From Hyphomicrobiales bacterium (GTDB taxonomy: Bacteria > Pseudomonadota > Alphaproteobacteria > Rhizobiales > Rhizobiaceae): DNA of 53,645 bases. The stretch covers positions 1 through 53,645 of the forward strand of contig UCCS01000055.1 of assembly GCA_900470965.1 (NCBI GenBank), given 5' to 3'. Each line of letters opens with the position of its first letter. The first letter of the stretch is position 1. This document shows positions 33,837-41,259 of the stretch, in pieces. The notes under the pieces are model-generated. The model did not search any database. It was not told where the DNA came from and saw nothing but the letters and a program-made list of their open reading frames with translations. The translations under genes were made by a program, and so were the position numbers.

Positions 33837-35576
33837 TTACGGGTTCACGGCTCCGGTGACGTCGTTGAGCGCGAATACGGCCCCCGCCTTTGTCAGTCCT
33901 GCTACGATCTCTGCCGAAAGCAATGGCTGGAAGCGCCTTGCCTCGAGCTTCCAACGCAAGGTGCGCTCGAAATCCGGATCCCTGCCCCGCACATCGGCAA
34001 GCCGCTCCTTCGCCTGGTCGGAACCGAGCTGACCGAGTGCGGCCACCCGTAAAGCCCGCACGACGAAATCGGTGCAGTTCACCTGTTCGGCAAGCAATGA
34101 GGCCTCCGACCAATCACCGCGGCGATAAGCATCCAGGGCAAGCACGAGCATGGCATCACGCGGCACGATATCGACGGCCCGCCCCGCATCCTGCGCCATG
34201 GCGACACCGGCGTCGAAGTAACCGGCCGAAAACAGTACGGAAGCAAGTTTCGCCACCGCATCCGGATTGCTCGGATTGAGCGAGATCGCCCGGTTCCCGG
34301 CCTGCAGCGCCGCATCGATGCGCCCGTCGGCGAACTGCGTCATCATCAGCGCCACATAGGCGCGGTCCGACATTGGGGCGAGCGAAACCGCGCGGTTTGC
34401 CAAATCGAGAGCACGGGCGCGCACCGCGGCATCCCCGGCCGCGGCCTCCGGCGCGATGAGGACACGTGCGAGCAGCGCCTTGGCATCGGAATTGCTCGGA
34501 TCGGCGGCAAGCGTCCGTTCGAGACAGGAGCGCACCGCGGCCATATTGTCCGAGCTGCCGTCATCGAGCTGATATTCTGCACGCAGGACACAGGCATTAC
34601 CGATTGACTCCGTACTGCTGGCATGGGTTTCGATATTGTTGATCGCGCCCCGCGTCGCTGCAAAGCGGCGAGCAAGAACATCGACGATCTCCTGCCGGGT
34701 CGCTGCCGGGCTCCTGCCATCGATGGCGATCTTTTCGAGCCCCGATTTCAGGAGGTCGCCGGACTGGCTATCGACGATCTGCCACCAGACGCTTCTGATA
34801 TCGCCGTCGCCGTAATATTTCATGTCGATTTCATAGGCCCGCCCCGCGACCTTCTGGGCTTGCTTACCGGCATGACCCGCCTTCGCCACTGTCAGCGTCT
34901 GGAATTGTGTCAGCGCCGTCAGCAGCATATCGCGCGTCTGGCTGGCCTCGCCCTGCAGCCTGCTGTCGACTGCATCCATGGAAAGAGCAACGGACGGACG
35001 GACCGTCAGGGACGGCTTCGATGCATATGCGACAGCGCCGGCGACAATCGCGACGCACAGCAGCAGCGCCCCGCTGGCATATATCGCCAGAGGCCGACCT
35101 GAGGGTGAAGCGGCAACAGAGCTCTCCGCAACTTGAGAAACCGGAACATCATCCGGCGTCTCGGGCAGATCGCTTTCCAACGCCAGCTTTTCCTCGTCTT
35201 GTTCGTAAGGCACATGCGAACGGGGGAAAAGCGTCACATACGTTCCCTTGGGGATGTGGATTGTCACATCACGCTCGGCACCGAAGGCTTCGTAATAGTT
35301 CTCGACCGACGAACGCAGCCGGCTCACCTCGATGCGCACGATTGGATCGTTGGATGCATCGAAATTGCTCGCTCGGCCGAGAACGTCTAGTGCGATGGAA
35401 TAGGCCTTAACCCCCTCCTCGCAGCCGGCGAAACGCCTTTCCGCAAGATACCTGAGAATGGCCCGTTGCCGTTCCGTGGCGTGGAATCTGGGATCGGACA
35501 GAATTCGTTCGAGTTCCGCCCTGGCCTCCGGCAACGATACTTCGCATGCCCTGGTATCGTGTACTTCAGCACCCAT
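33837..35576 (-). CDS. Membrane-tethered TPR protein with possible winged-helix N-terminus
   Basis: A 579-residue protein. Residues 14-118 form a domain seen in many rhizobial 'adenylate cyclase/TPR' proteins; DPIVRIEVSRLRSSV followed by VTIHIPKGTYVTLF resembles the recognition helix and wing of OmpR/ToxR DNA-binding domains. A single membrane helix lies at about 162-184. The C-terminal part carries TPR-like repeats (from about residue 330; e.g. AVSLAPMSDRAYVALMMTQFADGRIDAALQAGNRAISLNPSNPDAVAKLASVLFSAGYFDAGVAMA). A ToxR/CadC-like topology is inferred. It lies within the motif region but lacks the motif itself, so it is the best local candidate regulator. A TATACT -10-like box lies upstream. 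Confidence 0.72.
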   Translation of the reverse strand: MGAEVHDTRACEVSLPEARAELERILSDPRFHATERQRAILRYLAERRFAGCEEGVKAYSIALDVLGRASNFDASNDPIVRIEVSRLRSSVENYYEAFGAERDVTIHIPKGTYVTLFPRSHVPYEQDEEKLALESDLPETPDDVPVSQVAESSVAASPSGRPLAIYASGALLLCVAIVAGAVAYASKPSLTVRPSVALSMDAVDSRLQGEASQTRDMLLTALTQFQTLTVAKAGHAGKQAQKVAGRAYEIDMKYYGDGDIRSVWWQIVDSQSGDLLKSGLEKIAIDGRSPAATRQEIVDVLARRFAATRGAINNIETHASSTESIGNACVLRAEYQLDDGSSDNMAAVRSCLERTLAADPSNSDAKALLARVLIAPEAAAGDAAVRARALDLANRAVSLAPMSDRAYVALMMTQFADGRIDAALQAGNRAISLNPSNPDAVAKLASVLFSAGYFDAGVAMAQDAGRAVDIVPRDAMLVLALDAYRRGDWSEASLLAEQVNCTDFVVRALRVAALGQLGSDQAKERLADVRGRDPDFERTLRWKLEARRFQPLLSAEIVAGLTKAGAVFALNDVTGAVNP

Positions 35577-35702
35577 GATCGCCCCGTACGCGCTGATTAG
35601 GCTAAAGTATAACAGAGATGTTTATCGCCGAGACAGCAGAAGGTTGCAACCGAAAATGCTAACAAAACCAGTAGACGATAGATTTTAACGCGAGTCAGCG
35701 CC
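35577..35702. promoter_or_regulatory. Promoter region of the TPR regulator-like gene
   Basis: The 126-bp gap holds a perfect palindrome GGTTGCAACC (35642-35651) and, on the minus strand, a TTATACTTT stretch suitable as a -10 box about 35 bp before ATG 35576. No copy of the 19-bp regulon motif is present here. Confidence 0.4.
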
Positions 35703-36002
35703 TCAATCCGGCACGCTCGGGCGGTGTTCCAGGACATATTGGATGATGTCGGATTCGATTTCGGCACAGATGGTTTCGTATTCTGTCACCATCGGATAAT
35801 GCTCGTCTCCAGGCTGCCGCATCAGCCGCCCCAGAGCGAGGCTTGCTTCTTCATAAGCCTCGAAGAGATCGTCGAGCGAATGGGATTTCGATGCGAGAAG
35901 CTGCAGTCTGCCGCGCATGGCAGGCAATTTCAGCATGAGCCGCCACAGCCCGCGCTGTGCGGTTTCGGTACTGTTGCGATTAATGCCTCCTTTCCCACGC
36001 AT
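35703..36002 (-). CDS. Small conserved-looking hypothetical protein (99 aa)
   Basis: A 99-residue, mostly helical, acidic-tailed protein with no signal peptide or recognised domain. Support for it as a gene: ATG 36002 follows AGGAGG (11-nt spacer), the frame is full, and motif copy 6 points at it from the standard distance (54 bp). A hairpin (36026-36048) lies in its 5' leader. The first 17 residues are polar and basic, so a later start at the Met of RLMLKLPAM is possible. Function unknown. Confidence 0.55.
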   Translation of the reverse strand: MRGKGGINRNSTETAQRGLWRLMLKLPAMRGRLQLLASKSHSLDDLFEAYEEASLALGRLMRQPGDEHYPMVTEYETICAEIESDIIQYVLEHRPSVPD

Positions 36003-36025
36003 TGGAATTTCGGCCTCCTGCTCAT

Positions 36026-36048
36026 CCCGCCAACTATGGAGTGGCGGG
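36026..36048 (-). other. Hairpin in the leader of the 99-aa gene
   Basis: Perfect 7-bp arms CCCGCCA and TGGCGGG with a 9-nt loop lie between motif copy 6 and the ribosome site. It could affect translation or mRNA stability of the small gene. Confidence 0.4.
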
Positions 36049-36056
36049 CGGAAGAT

Positions 36057-36075
36057 GGAAGTACGTTACCGTAAA
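36057..36075 (-). promoter_or_regulatory. Regulon motif copy 6, upstream of the 99-aa gene
   Basis: On the minus strand an exact consensus TTTACGGTAACGTACTTCC, 54 bp from ATG 36002. Copy 7 lies 42 bp away in the opposite direction, giving a back-to-back pair like copies 3 and 4. Confidence 0.85.
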
Positions 36076-36117
36076 TTCGCCACCGTTTACGCTTCCTCCC
36101 TCGCCTTTACGCCGGAG

Positions 36118-36136
36118 TTTACCGTAACGTACTCCC
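36118..36136 (+). promoter_or_regulatory. Regulon motif copy 7, upstream of MscS
   Basis: TTTACCGTAACGTACTCCC, two differences from the consensus. It ends 49 bp before the leader ORF ATG (36186) and 108 bp before the MscS ATG. TTTACG half-sites lie at 36106 (12 bp upstream) and 36086. Confidence 0.8.
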
Positions 36137-36185
36137 CTAAACGCATCGGCTGTGCACATCCTTCTATTTGTGTAAGGATGAGCGC

Positions 36186-36248
36186 ATGGACAGATCGGTG
36201 ACGGCCTCTGCTGCAACCGGCAGCTTCGCCGGGAGACATCTAGGATGA
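36186..36248 (+). CDS. Twenty-codon leader ORF coupled to MscS
   Basis: AAGGA with a 7-nt spacer precedes ATG 36186. The frame encodes 20 residues (MDRSVTASAATGSFAGRHLG) and its stop overlaps the MscS start as ATGA (36245-36248). Its ATG stands at the distance from the motif (49 bp) at which the other regulon genes start. It may be only a coupling device. Confidence 0.4.
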   Translation: MDRSVTASAATGSFAGRHLG

Positions 36249-38182
36249 TCAGGCTGGCGGTATTTCTTCTGGCTTTCCTCGTTGTGACCGCGGCGGCGGC
36301 TCAAACCGCGCCACCACCGCCTCAGCAGAAGATCGACCAACTGATAGGCCTGTTGCAGGATCCCGAGATCCAAACCTGGCTGGAAAGTCGGAAGAAGGAG
36401 CAGGACGCAACAGCCGCAGCCGCCCAGCCATCAGGCTTTGCGACCTGGGAAGCGCGAGTGCGCGCGCGCATCGATGGTATTCTTGCGGCCGTTCCGCGCA
36501 TCCCCTCCGAAATGTCCGAAGGCGCCGCTCGTGCTCGCCAGGACGCCGTCTCACACGGCTATGCGCCGATCTTCCTGATTTTTGCCGGCTTAGTCGCAAT
36601 AGGCGCGGCCGCCGAATGGCTCTTCAGGCGCGCGCGCCCCGCATCGATCGGCCCGGTCGCCCGTCTTCTTCCGGTCGCAGTCTTTAGCGTGGTTGTGGCG
36701 ATCATATTCTTCGCCGTCGAATGGCCGCCGCTCGCCCGGCTGGTCCTCCTTGCCTATCTGGTCGCCTTCATCGTCTACCGCATCGGCGCTGTCCTGATTG
36801 GCCTCGTGGAAAGCAATCGCCCCGGGCTTGTTATCCGCGCCCGAATCTTTCTCGGCATCACACTGTTTGCTGTAGCAACCTCAACACTCGGAGCACCACT
36901 TGGCGTTGATCCCGCCGTCACCGAAGCGATCTCCTACGGCTTCTCGATTCTTCTACTGGCGCTGGCGATTGAAACGGTCTGGTCGGCTCTCATCCATCCC
37001 CTTGTCATAAAGGCAGGGCTGACCGCCTTTCTTGCCCTCCTATGGGCACTCTGGTGCCTGGATCTGCAAGGTCTTTTCTGGATCGGCGTCTATGTCCTTG
37101 TCCTGCCGGATCTGTTGCGCGCCACGGGCCGGGCTGCGGCAACACTCACTTCTGCACCGCCTGAGAGTCCGAAGAGCATATTGCTCGTGCGCGGCAGTCG
37201 GGCAATCGTCATCGCGCTCGCTGCTGGGTGGCTTGCTCTCGTCTGGCGCTTCAGCCCGGATTCCCTCGCAAATCAGAACGCGACGATAGCCGCCGTCCTC
37301 AATGGATTGCTGAAAGGCGTCATCGTGCTTTTGATTGCCGATCTTCTCTGGCAGCTTGCCAAGGGCTGGATCGATCGCACCATTACAACCTCTGCAGACG
37401 CGACCGGCCTCGCCCCTGCCGAAGTGGCAAAACGCGCGAGATTCCGCACACTTTTGCCGATCTTCCGCAATGGACTTGCCGTCATGGTGGCGGTCATGGC
37501 CGGCCTGATCGTTCTCTCCCAGCTTGGCGTCGAGATCGGACCGCTGATCGCCGGCGCGGGCATCTTCGGCGTAGCGATCGGATTCGGCTCGCAAACCCTC
37601 GTCAAGGACGTCATCAGCGGCGTTTTCTACATGCTCGACGATGCCTTCCGCGTCGGCGAATATATTCAGGCGAAAAACTACAAGGGAACGGTGGAAGGCT
37701 TCAGCCTGCGCTCGGTGCGGCTGCGCCACCATCGCGGCCCAGTCTTCACTGTCCCCTTCGGAGAGCTCGGCGCTGTGGAGAACATGAGCCGCGACTGGGT
37801 GATCGACAAATTCCGCATCTCGGTCGCCTATAACACCGACATCAACAAGGCCCGGAAAATTACCAAGGCGATCGGCGCAGAGCTGAAAGAAGATGCCGAG
37901 GTCGGTCCCCTCTTCATCGAGCCGCTCAAGATGAAGGGCGTCGAGGAATTCGGCGACTACGGCATCGTCCTGAGTTTCGCCATGACGACCGTGCCCGGCA
38001 TGCAGACCTATATCCGCCGCAAGGCCTACGCCATGATCCGGGAAGCCTTCCAGAGCAACGGCATCGAATTCGCCCAGCCCATGGTTCAGGTCGGCGGCGA
38101 CGACAAGAACGGCGCTGCGGCGGCCGCAACAGCCACGCTCCGCGCTGCCCAGCAGGCGAAGGCAGCCGGCGCGGAGGGCTGA
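36245..38182 (+). CDS. Large MscS-family mechanosensitive channel
   Basis: A 645-residue channel: signal peptide (AAAAQ), a short periplasmic coiled region, about eight to ten extra membrane helices, then the MscS core. The pore helix and beta domain are clear in IAGAGIFGVAIGFGSQTLVKDVISGVFYMLDDAFRVGEYI (about residues 435-474). The C-terminal alpha/beta domain follows and ends in an Ala-rich tail. It is twice the size of E. coli MscS, like YbdG/YnaI or MscK-type paralogues. It protects against osmotic downshock or modulates membrane tension. Motif copy 7 and a leader ORF precede it. GGGAG lies 9 nt before ATG. Confidence 0.92.
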   Translation: MIRLAVFLLAFLVVTAAAAQTAPPPPQQKIDQLIGLLQDPEIQTWLESRKKEQDATAAAAQPSGFATWEARVRARIDGILAAVPRIPSEMSEGAARARQDAVSHGYAPIFLIFAGLVAIGAAAEWLFRRARPASIGPVARLLPVAVFSVVVAIIFFAVEWPPLARLVLLAYLVAFIVYRIGAVLIGLVESNRPGLVIRARIFLGITLFAVATSTLGAPLGVDPAVTEAISYGFSILLLALAIETVWSALIHPLVIKAGLTAFLALLWALWCLDLQGLFWIGVYVLVLPDLLRATGRAAATLTSAPPESPKSILLVRGSRAIVIALAAGWLALVWRFSPDSLANQNATIAAVLNGLLKGVIVLLIADLLWQLAKGWIDRTITTSADATGLAPAEVAKRARFRTLLPIFRNGLAVMVAVMAGLIVLSQLGVEIGPLIAGAGIFGVAIGFGSQTLVKDVISGVFYMLDDAFRVGEYIQAKNYKGTVEGFSLRSVRLRHHRGPVFTVPFGELGAVENMSRDWVIDKFRISVAYNTDINKARKITKAIGAELKEDAEVGPLFIEPLKMKGVEEFGDYGIVLSFAMTTVPGMQTYIRRKAYAMIREAFQSNGIEFAQPMVQVGGDDKNGAAAAATATLRAAQQAKAAGAEG

Positions 38183-38209
38183 CATATTATTGTAACGGCA
38201 GCGACCGTC

Positions 38210-39265
38210 TTAATCGGCCTCGACGAGGTAACGTGTCAGCGCCGCCGCCGACATTTCGCGCGCTAGGCTCGCGGCCTGACCGGCCCACATATTGCTGAAA
38301 TCCGGCCTGCCATCCTTCTCGGTCACCGCTCTCAGCGGCGCAAGCGCACCGCCGGCGGTCGGGAAGGCCGGTGCAGCCTTCGCAAGCGGTCCGATCTCCC
38401 GCATGAAACGATTGACGATCCCCCGTGCCGGACGGCCGGTGAAGACATTGGTGACGGCCGTATTGTCGTCCCGCGCCAATTTGAGCGCCTCGCGATGAAA
38501 CGCGGTAATCTTTGCCTCCGGCGTTAAAAGATAAGCCGTGCCGACCTGAACGGCCGATGCGCCGAGCGCGAAGGCGGCGCGAACACCCCGCCGATCGCTG
38601 ATGCCGCCTGCTGCAATGACGGGCACCGAAACCGCCTCGGCAACCTGCGGCACCAGCGCCATCGTGCCGACCTGAGTTGCCATGTCATCGCTCAGGAAAT
38701 TGCCGCGATGCCCTCCGGCTTCGAAACCCATCGCAATGACAGCATCGACGCGATGCTTGGCGAGCCAGCGCGCTTCCGCAACCGTCGTTGCCGAGGCGAT
38801 GATCCTCGCGCCGGTGCGACGCACACGCTCGAGGAGATCCGGACCCGGCAATCCGAAATGGAAGCTCACGACCTCAGGCCGGTAGCTTTCGACAAGGGCG
38901 CAATAATTGTCATCGAAGGGCGCTCTTCCTGCCGCCGGAACCGGCACGGCGGGATCCAGCCCCAGCTCAACATAATAGGGTGCGAGAGCGGTACGCCACG
39001 CCATCTGCGCAACGGGATCGGCGGCAGGATTGGTATGCGCGAAGAAGTTCACATTGATCGGCTTGTTGGTGGCGGCACGGATCTGGTCAAGCGCTGCTCT
39101 CGTCTGCTCGATCGTCAGAAGGGCGGCAGGAAGCGATCCAAGACCGCCGGCTTCGCTCGCCGCAATCACCATCTCGGGCGTGGTCGCGCCTGCCATTGGG
39201 GCCTGAATGATGGGGAGCTCGATCCCGAAGAGGCCGATGATACGATTGTCCTGCCAATTGCCCAT
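38210..39265 (-). CDS. Nitronate monooxygenase / 2-nitropropane dioxygenase family FMN enzyme
   Basis: A 351-residue FMN TIM-barrel enzyme. IIQAPMAGATTPEMVIAASEAGGLGSLPAA at the N-terminus, MGFEAGGHRG in the middle and IAAGGISDRRGVRAAFALGASAVQVGTAYL at the phosphate-binding end are characteristic. It oxidises alkyl nitronates or a related substrate. ATG 39265 has GGAG 9 nt upstream; ATG 39280 has none. Last gene of the LysR-linked operon (MBL, SDR, tautomerase, NMO), 27 bp from the convergent MscS stop. Confidence 0.9.
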   Translation of the reverse strand: MGNWQDNRIIGLFGIELPIIQAPMAGATTPEMVIAASEAGGLGSLPAALLTIEQTRAALDQIRAATNKPINVNFFAHTNPAADPVAQMAWRTALAPYYVELGLDPAVPVPAAGRAPFDDNYCALVESYRPEVVSFHFGLPGPDLLERVRRTGARIIASATTVAEARWLAKHRVDAVIAMGFEAGGHRGNFLSDDMATQVGTMALVPQVAEAVSVPVIAAGGISDRRGVRAAFALGASAVQVGTAYLLTPEAKITAFHREALKLARDDNTAVTNVFTGRPARGIVNRFMREIGPLAKAAPAFPTAGGALAPLRAVTEKDGRPDFSNMWAGQAASLAREMSAAALTRYLVEAD

Positions 39266-39330
39266 GACACGATACTCCATGCATTGCGTTTGATCATAAG
39301 CGAGTGGCGGCTTTGCAGGCCGCCACGACA

Positions 39331-39576
39331 CTATTTCTGCTTTGCTGCTTTTTCCGCAAGCTGCTTGCGATATTCAGGCACAGGCACACCACCGACACCC
39401 CAGTTTTCCATCTCGACTTCATCAATGACGACAAAGGTGCTGTCGTGCGGCTTGCCGAGGATATCGAAGAGCAGATCGCTGACGCCTTTAATCAGGGCGG
39501 CTTTCTGCTCCGGCGTCGTGCTGGTTGCGCCCGGAGCCGTGCCTTCACGCGTCACTTTGATATTCACATAAGGCAT
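39331..39576 (-). CDS. Tautomerase (4-oxalocrotonate tautomerase) family protein
   Basis: An 81-residue tautomerase. Pro2 after the initiator Met (MPYVNIKVTREG) is the catalytic base. KAALIKGVSDLLFDILGKP and FVVIDEVEMENWGVGG match the family core. AAGGAG lies 7 nt before ATG 39576. The operon context suggests isomerising an enol/keto intermediate; the substrate is unknown. Confidence 0.9.
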   Translation of the reverse strand: MPYVNIKVTREGTAPGATSTTPEQKAALIKGVSDLLFDILGKPHDSTFVVIDEVEMENWGVGGVPVPEYRKQLAEKAAKQK

Positions 39577-39636
39577 TGTCGTTCTCCTTGAAGGACGGGC
39601 GCTATGGAGCGCTCCGTCCGTTGCCTATCTCTCGGC

Positions 39637-40350
39637 TTACCAGCGACCGGCGTGCTGGCCGCCGTCGACATTCAGCGTCTCGCCGGTGACGAAGCCAGCA
39701 CGCTCCAGATAGAGCACGGCATCGACGACTTCGCTCACCTCACCCAAGCGGCCGACCGGATGCAGGGCGCTGAGGAAAGCGTGCGTTTCCGGCGCATGCA
39801 TCGGCGTCCTGATGATACCGGGTGCCACCGCGTTCACGCGAATGCCGCGCTTGGCATATTCGATGGCAAGCCCACGGGTGACGGCATCGAGACCGCCCTT
39901 GGTCAGCGTCGCCAGACCCGAGGGAACATCGGCGATCGGCTGGTCCACAAGGGCCGTCGTGATCTGAACGATGTGACCATGGCCCTGCTTCAGCATCTGG
40001 GCAATGGCAAACTGCGTGATGTGGAAGAAGCCGGCAACGTTGACGTTGATGACGTTGTTGAAGTCTTCAACCGTGTAATCGGTAAACGGCTTGCCGATGA
40101 AGATACCGGCATTGTTGATCAGCGTATCGACACGACCGAAACGCTCGATGGCCGTCTTGACGACCTGCTCGGCCACGCCACGCTCGCCGATGCTGCCGGG
40201 TACTGCAACAATGCCTGCATCGGACGACGGCTGGATGTTGCGGGAGTTGGCAACGACGACATAGCCTTCCTTGCGATAGGCTTCGACGATGCCTGCGCCG
40301 ATACCCTGCGAGGCACCGGTGACGATTGCGACTTTCTGTTCATTGCTCAT
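39637..40350 (-). CDS. SDR-family oxidoreductase lacking the catalytic Tyr
   Basis: A 237-residue SDR with TGASQGIG cofactor motif, NNAG, and IRVNAVAPG. At the active site the usual Tyr-x-x-x-Lys is replaced: LATLTKGGL keeps Lys but has Ala four residues before it, and the Ser position reads ITT. This may be a non-classical subfamily or a noncatalytic member. AAGGAGA lies 6 nt before ATG 40350. Located between the tautomerase and MBL genes. Confidence 0.87.
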   Translation of the reverse strand: MSNEQKVAIVTGASQGIGAGIVEAYRKEGYVVVANSRNIQPSSDAGIVAVPGSIGERGVAEQVVKTAIERFGRVDTLINNAGIFIGKPFTDYTVEDFNNVINVNVAGFFHITQFAIAQMLKQGHGHIVQITTALVDQPIADVPSGLATLTKGGLDAVTRGLAIEYAKRGIRVNAVAPGIIRTPMHAPETHAFLSALHPVGRLGEVSEVVDAVLYLERAGFVTGETLNVDGGQHAGRW

Positions 40351-40398
40351 GGTATGTCTCCTTGGAAGATGGCGCTTTGCGCCATGTTTGAGAGGTGA

Positions 40399-41181
40399 TC
40401 AGGCCGTTAGGTCAACGGCGAGTGGTTTGCCTTTTTCGAAGAGTTTCAGGCGATCTCTCAGGTTGAAGACCGAAAAGGTGTGTGCGAGCTGATCCTGAGT
40501 TTCGCGGAAGTGCACCCAGCCTTCGTTATGCGCGGACAAGAGGAGCGCGTTCGGGAAGGCGTGCGCCGCCTCCAGAGCGTCTTCGCTGCCCATCGTCACG
40601 TGGAAGCGGCCACGGGGCTCGGCAGCGCCCGTAAACAACAGCACGACTTTGGGAGAAAACAGCCGCGCAACCTCGGCCGTGCCCTCGTACCAGACCGTGT
40701 CACCAGTCACGTACAGAAGGTCGCCCGGCTTTTCGCGGCCGAGGGCGAAGCCGACGACATCGCCGGAAATCGGCTCGATGCCGACGGGGCCGTGGCGGGC
40801 GGGCGTTGCCGTAACCAACAGCCTCTCGCCGTCAGCACCTTCCAGCGTGACGGTTTCGAACGGAGCAAGACCCAGTGCATTGCCGCCCAGCCGCTCTGCT
40901 CCAGCCTTCGTCGTGAAGGTGGTGCCGACGTCAGGAAGCATTGCCCGGCCAGCACTATCGAGATTGTCGAAGTGCTGGTCGTGGCTCAAAAGAACCGCGT
41001 CCAGCCGACCGATCTCGTCGACCGAGAAGGCAGGGCCGGAGGTCTTTTCGAAGCGGACGGGCGTTTCCTTGTAGAGGCCCGGCGGGTCGAAGGTCGGATC
41101 GGTGAGAAGCCGGAGCGTGCCGTATTCGATCAGCACGGTCGGTCCGCCGATAAGCGTGAGATTGAGATTGGAAGAGGTCAT
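40399..41181 (-). CDS. Metallo-beta-lactamase-fold hydrolase (UlaG-like)
   Basis: A 260-residue MBL-fold protein: LIGGPTVLIEYGTLRLLTDPTFDPPG and the metal site LSHDQHFDNLD, then YVTGDTVWYEG and a late His in SAHNEGW. It resembles the UlaG/YjjT-like class of metal-dependent hydrolases acting on lactones or phosphodiesters. ATG 41181 (AAAGG, 8 nt) is chosen over the longer frame, which runs through the LysR promoter. First gene of the operon, divergent from LysR. Confidence 0.87.
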   Translation of the reverse strand: MTSSNLNLTLIGGPTVLIEYGTLRLLTDPTFDPPGLYKETPVRFEKTSGPAFSVDEIGRLDAVLLSHDQHFDNLDSAGRAMLPDVGTTFTTKAGAERLGGNALGLAPFETVTLEGADGERLLVTATPARHGPVGIEPISGDVVGFALGREKPGDLLYVTGDTVWYEGTAEVARLFSPKVVLLFTGAAEPRGRFHVTMGSEDALEAAHAFPNALLLSAHNEGWVHFRETQDQLAHTFSVFNLRDRLKLFEKGKPLAVDLTA

Positions 41182-41259
41182 GTCGGCAACCTTTCTGTTT
41201 CGAGGTCGCCTCCTATTTAGTCCCGTTCCCTTCTGAGAAAAATTCGCTATTCTTTGCCA

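Noticed and set aside
30640..36136. Reading the motif as a simple repressor palindrome
   Set aside because: The core TTACSGTAA is symmetric, but flanks are not; constant polarity toward genes fits an asymmetric promoter or activator site better.
20324..36136. Motif as an ECF sigma -35/-10 pair
   Set aside because: No second conserved box was found 15-18 bp downstream of GTAAC in the seven copies, so a two-box sigma site is not supported.
37040..38185. 381-codon frame antisense to MscS
   Set aside because: The plus strand has the intact MscS core; the antisense translation is His/Asp-rich without fold-like pattern.
38190..38202. TTGTAACGGC resembling part of the 19-bp motif
   Set aside because: Only a few core bases match and it lies between convergent genes, where a promoter motif is not expected.
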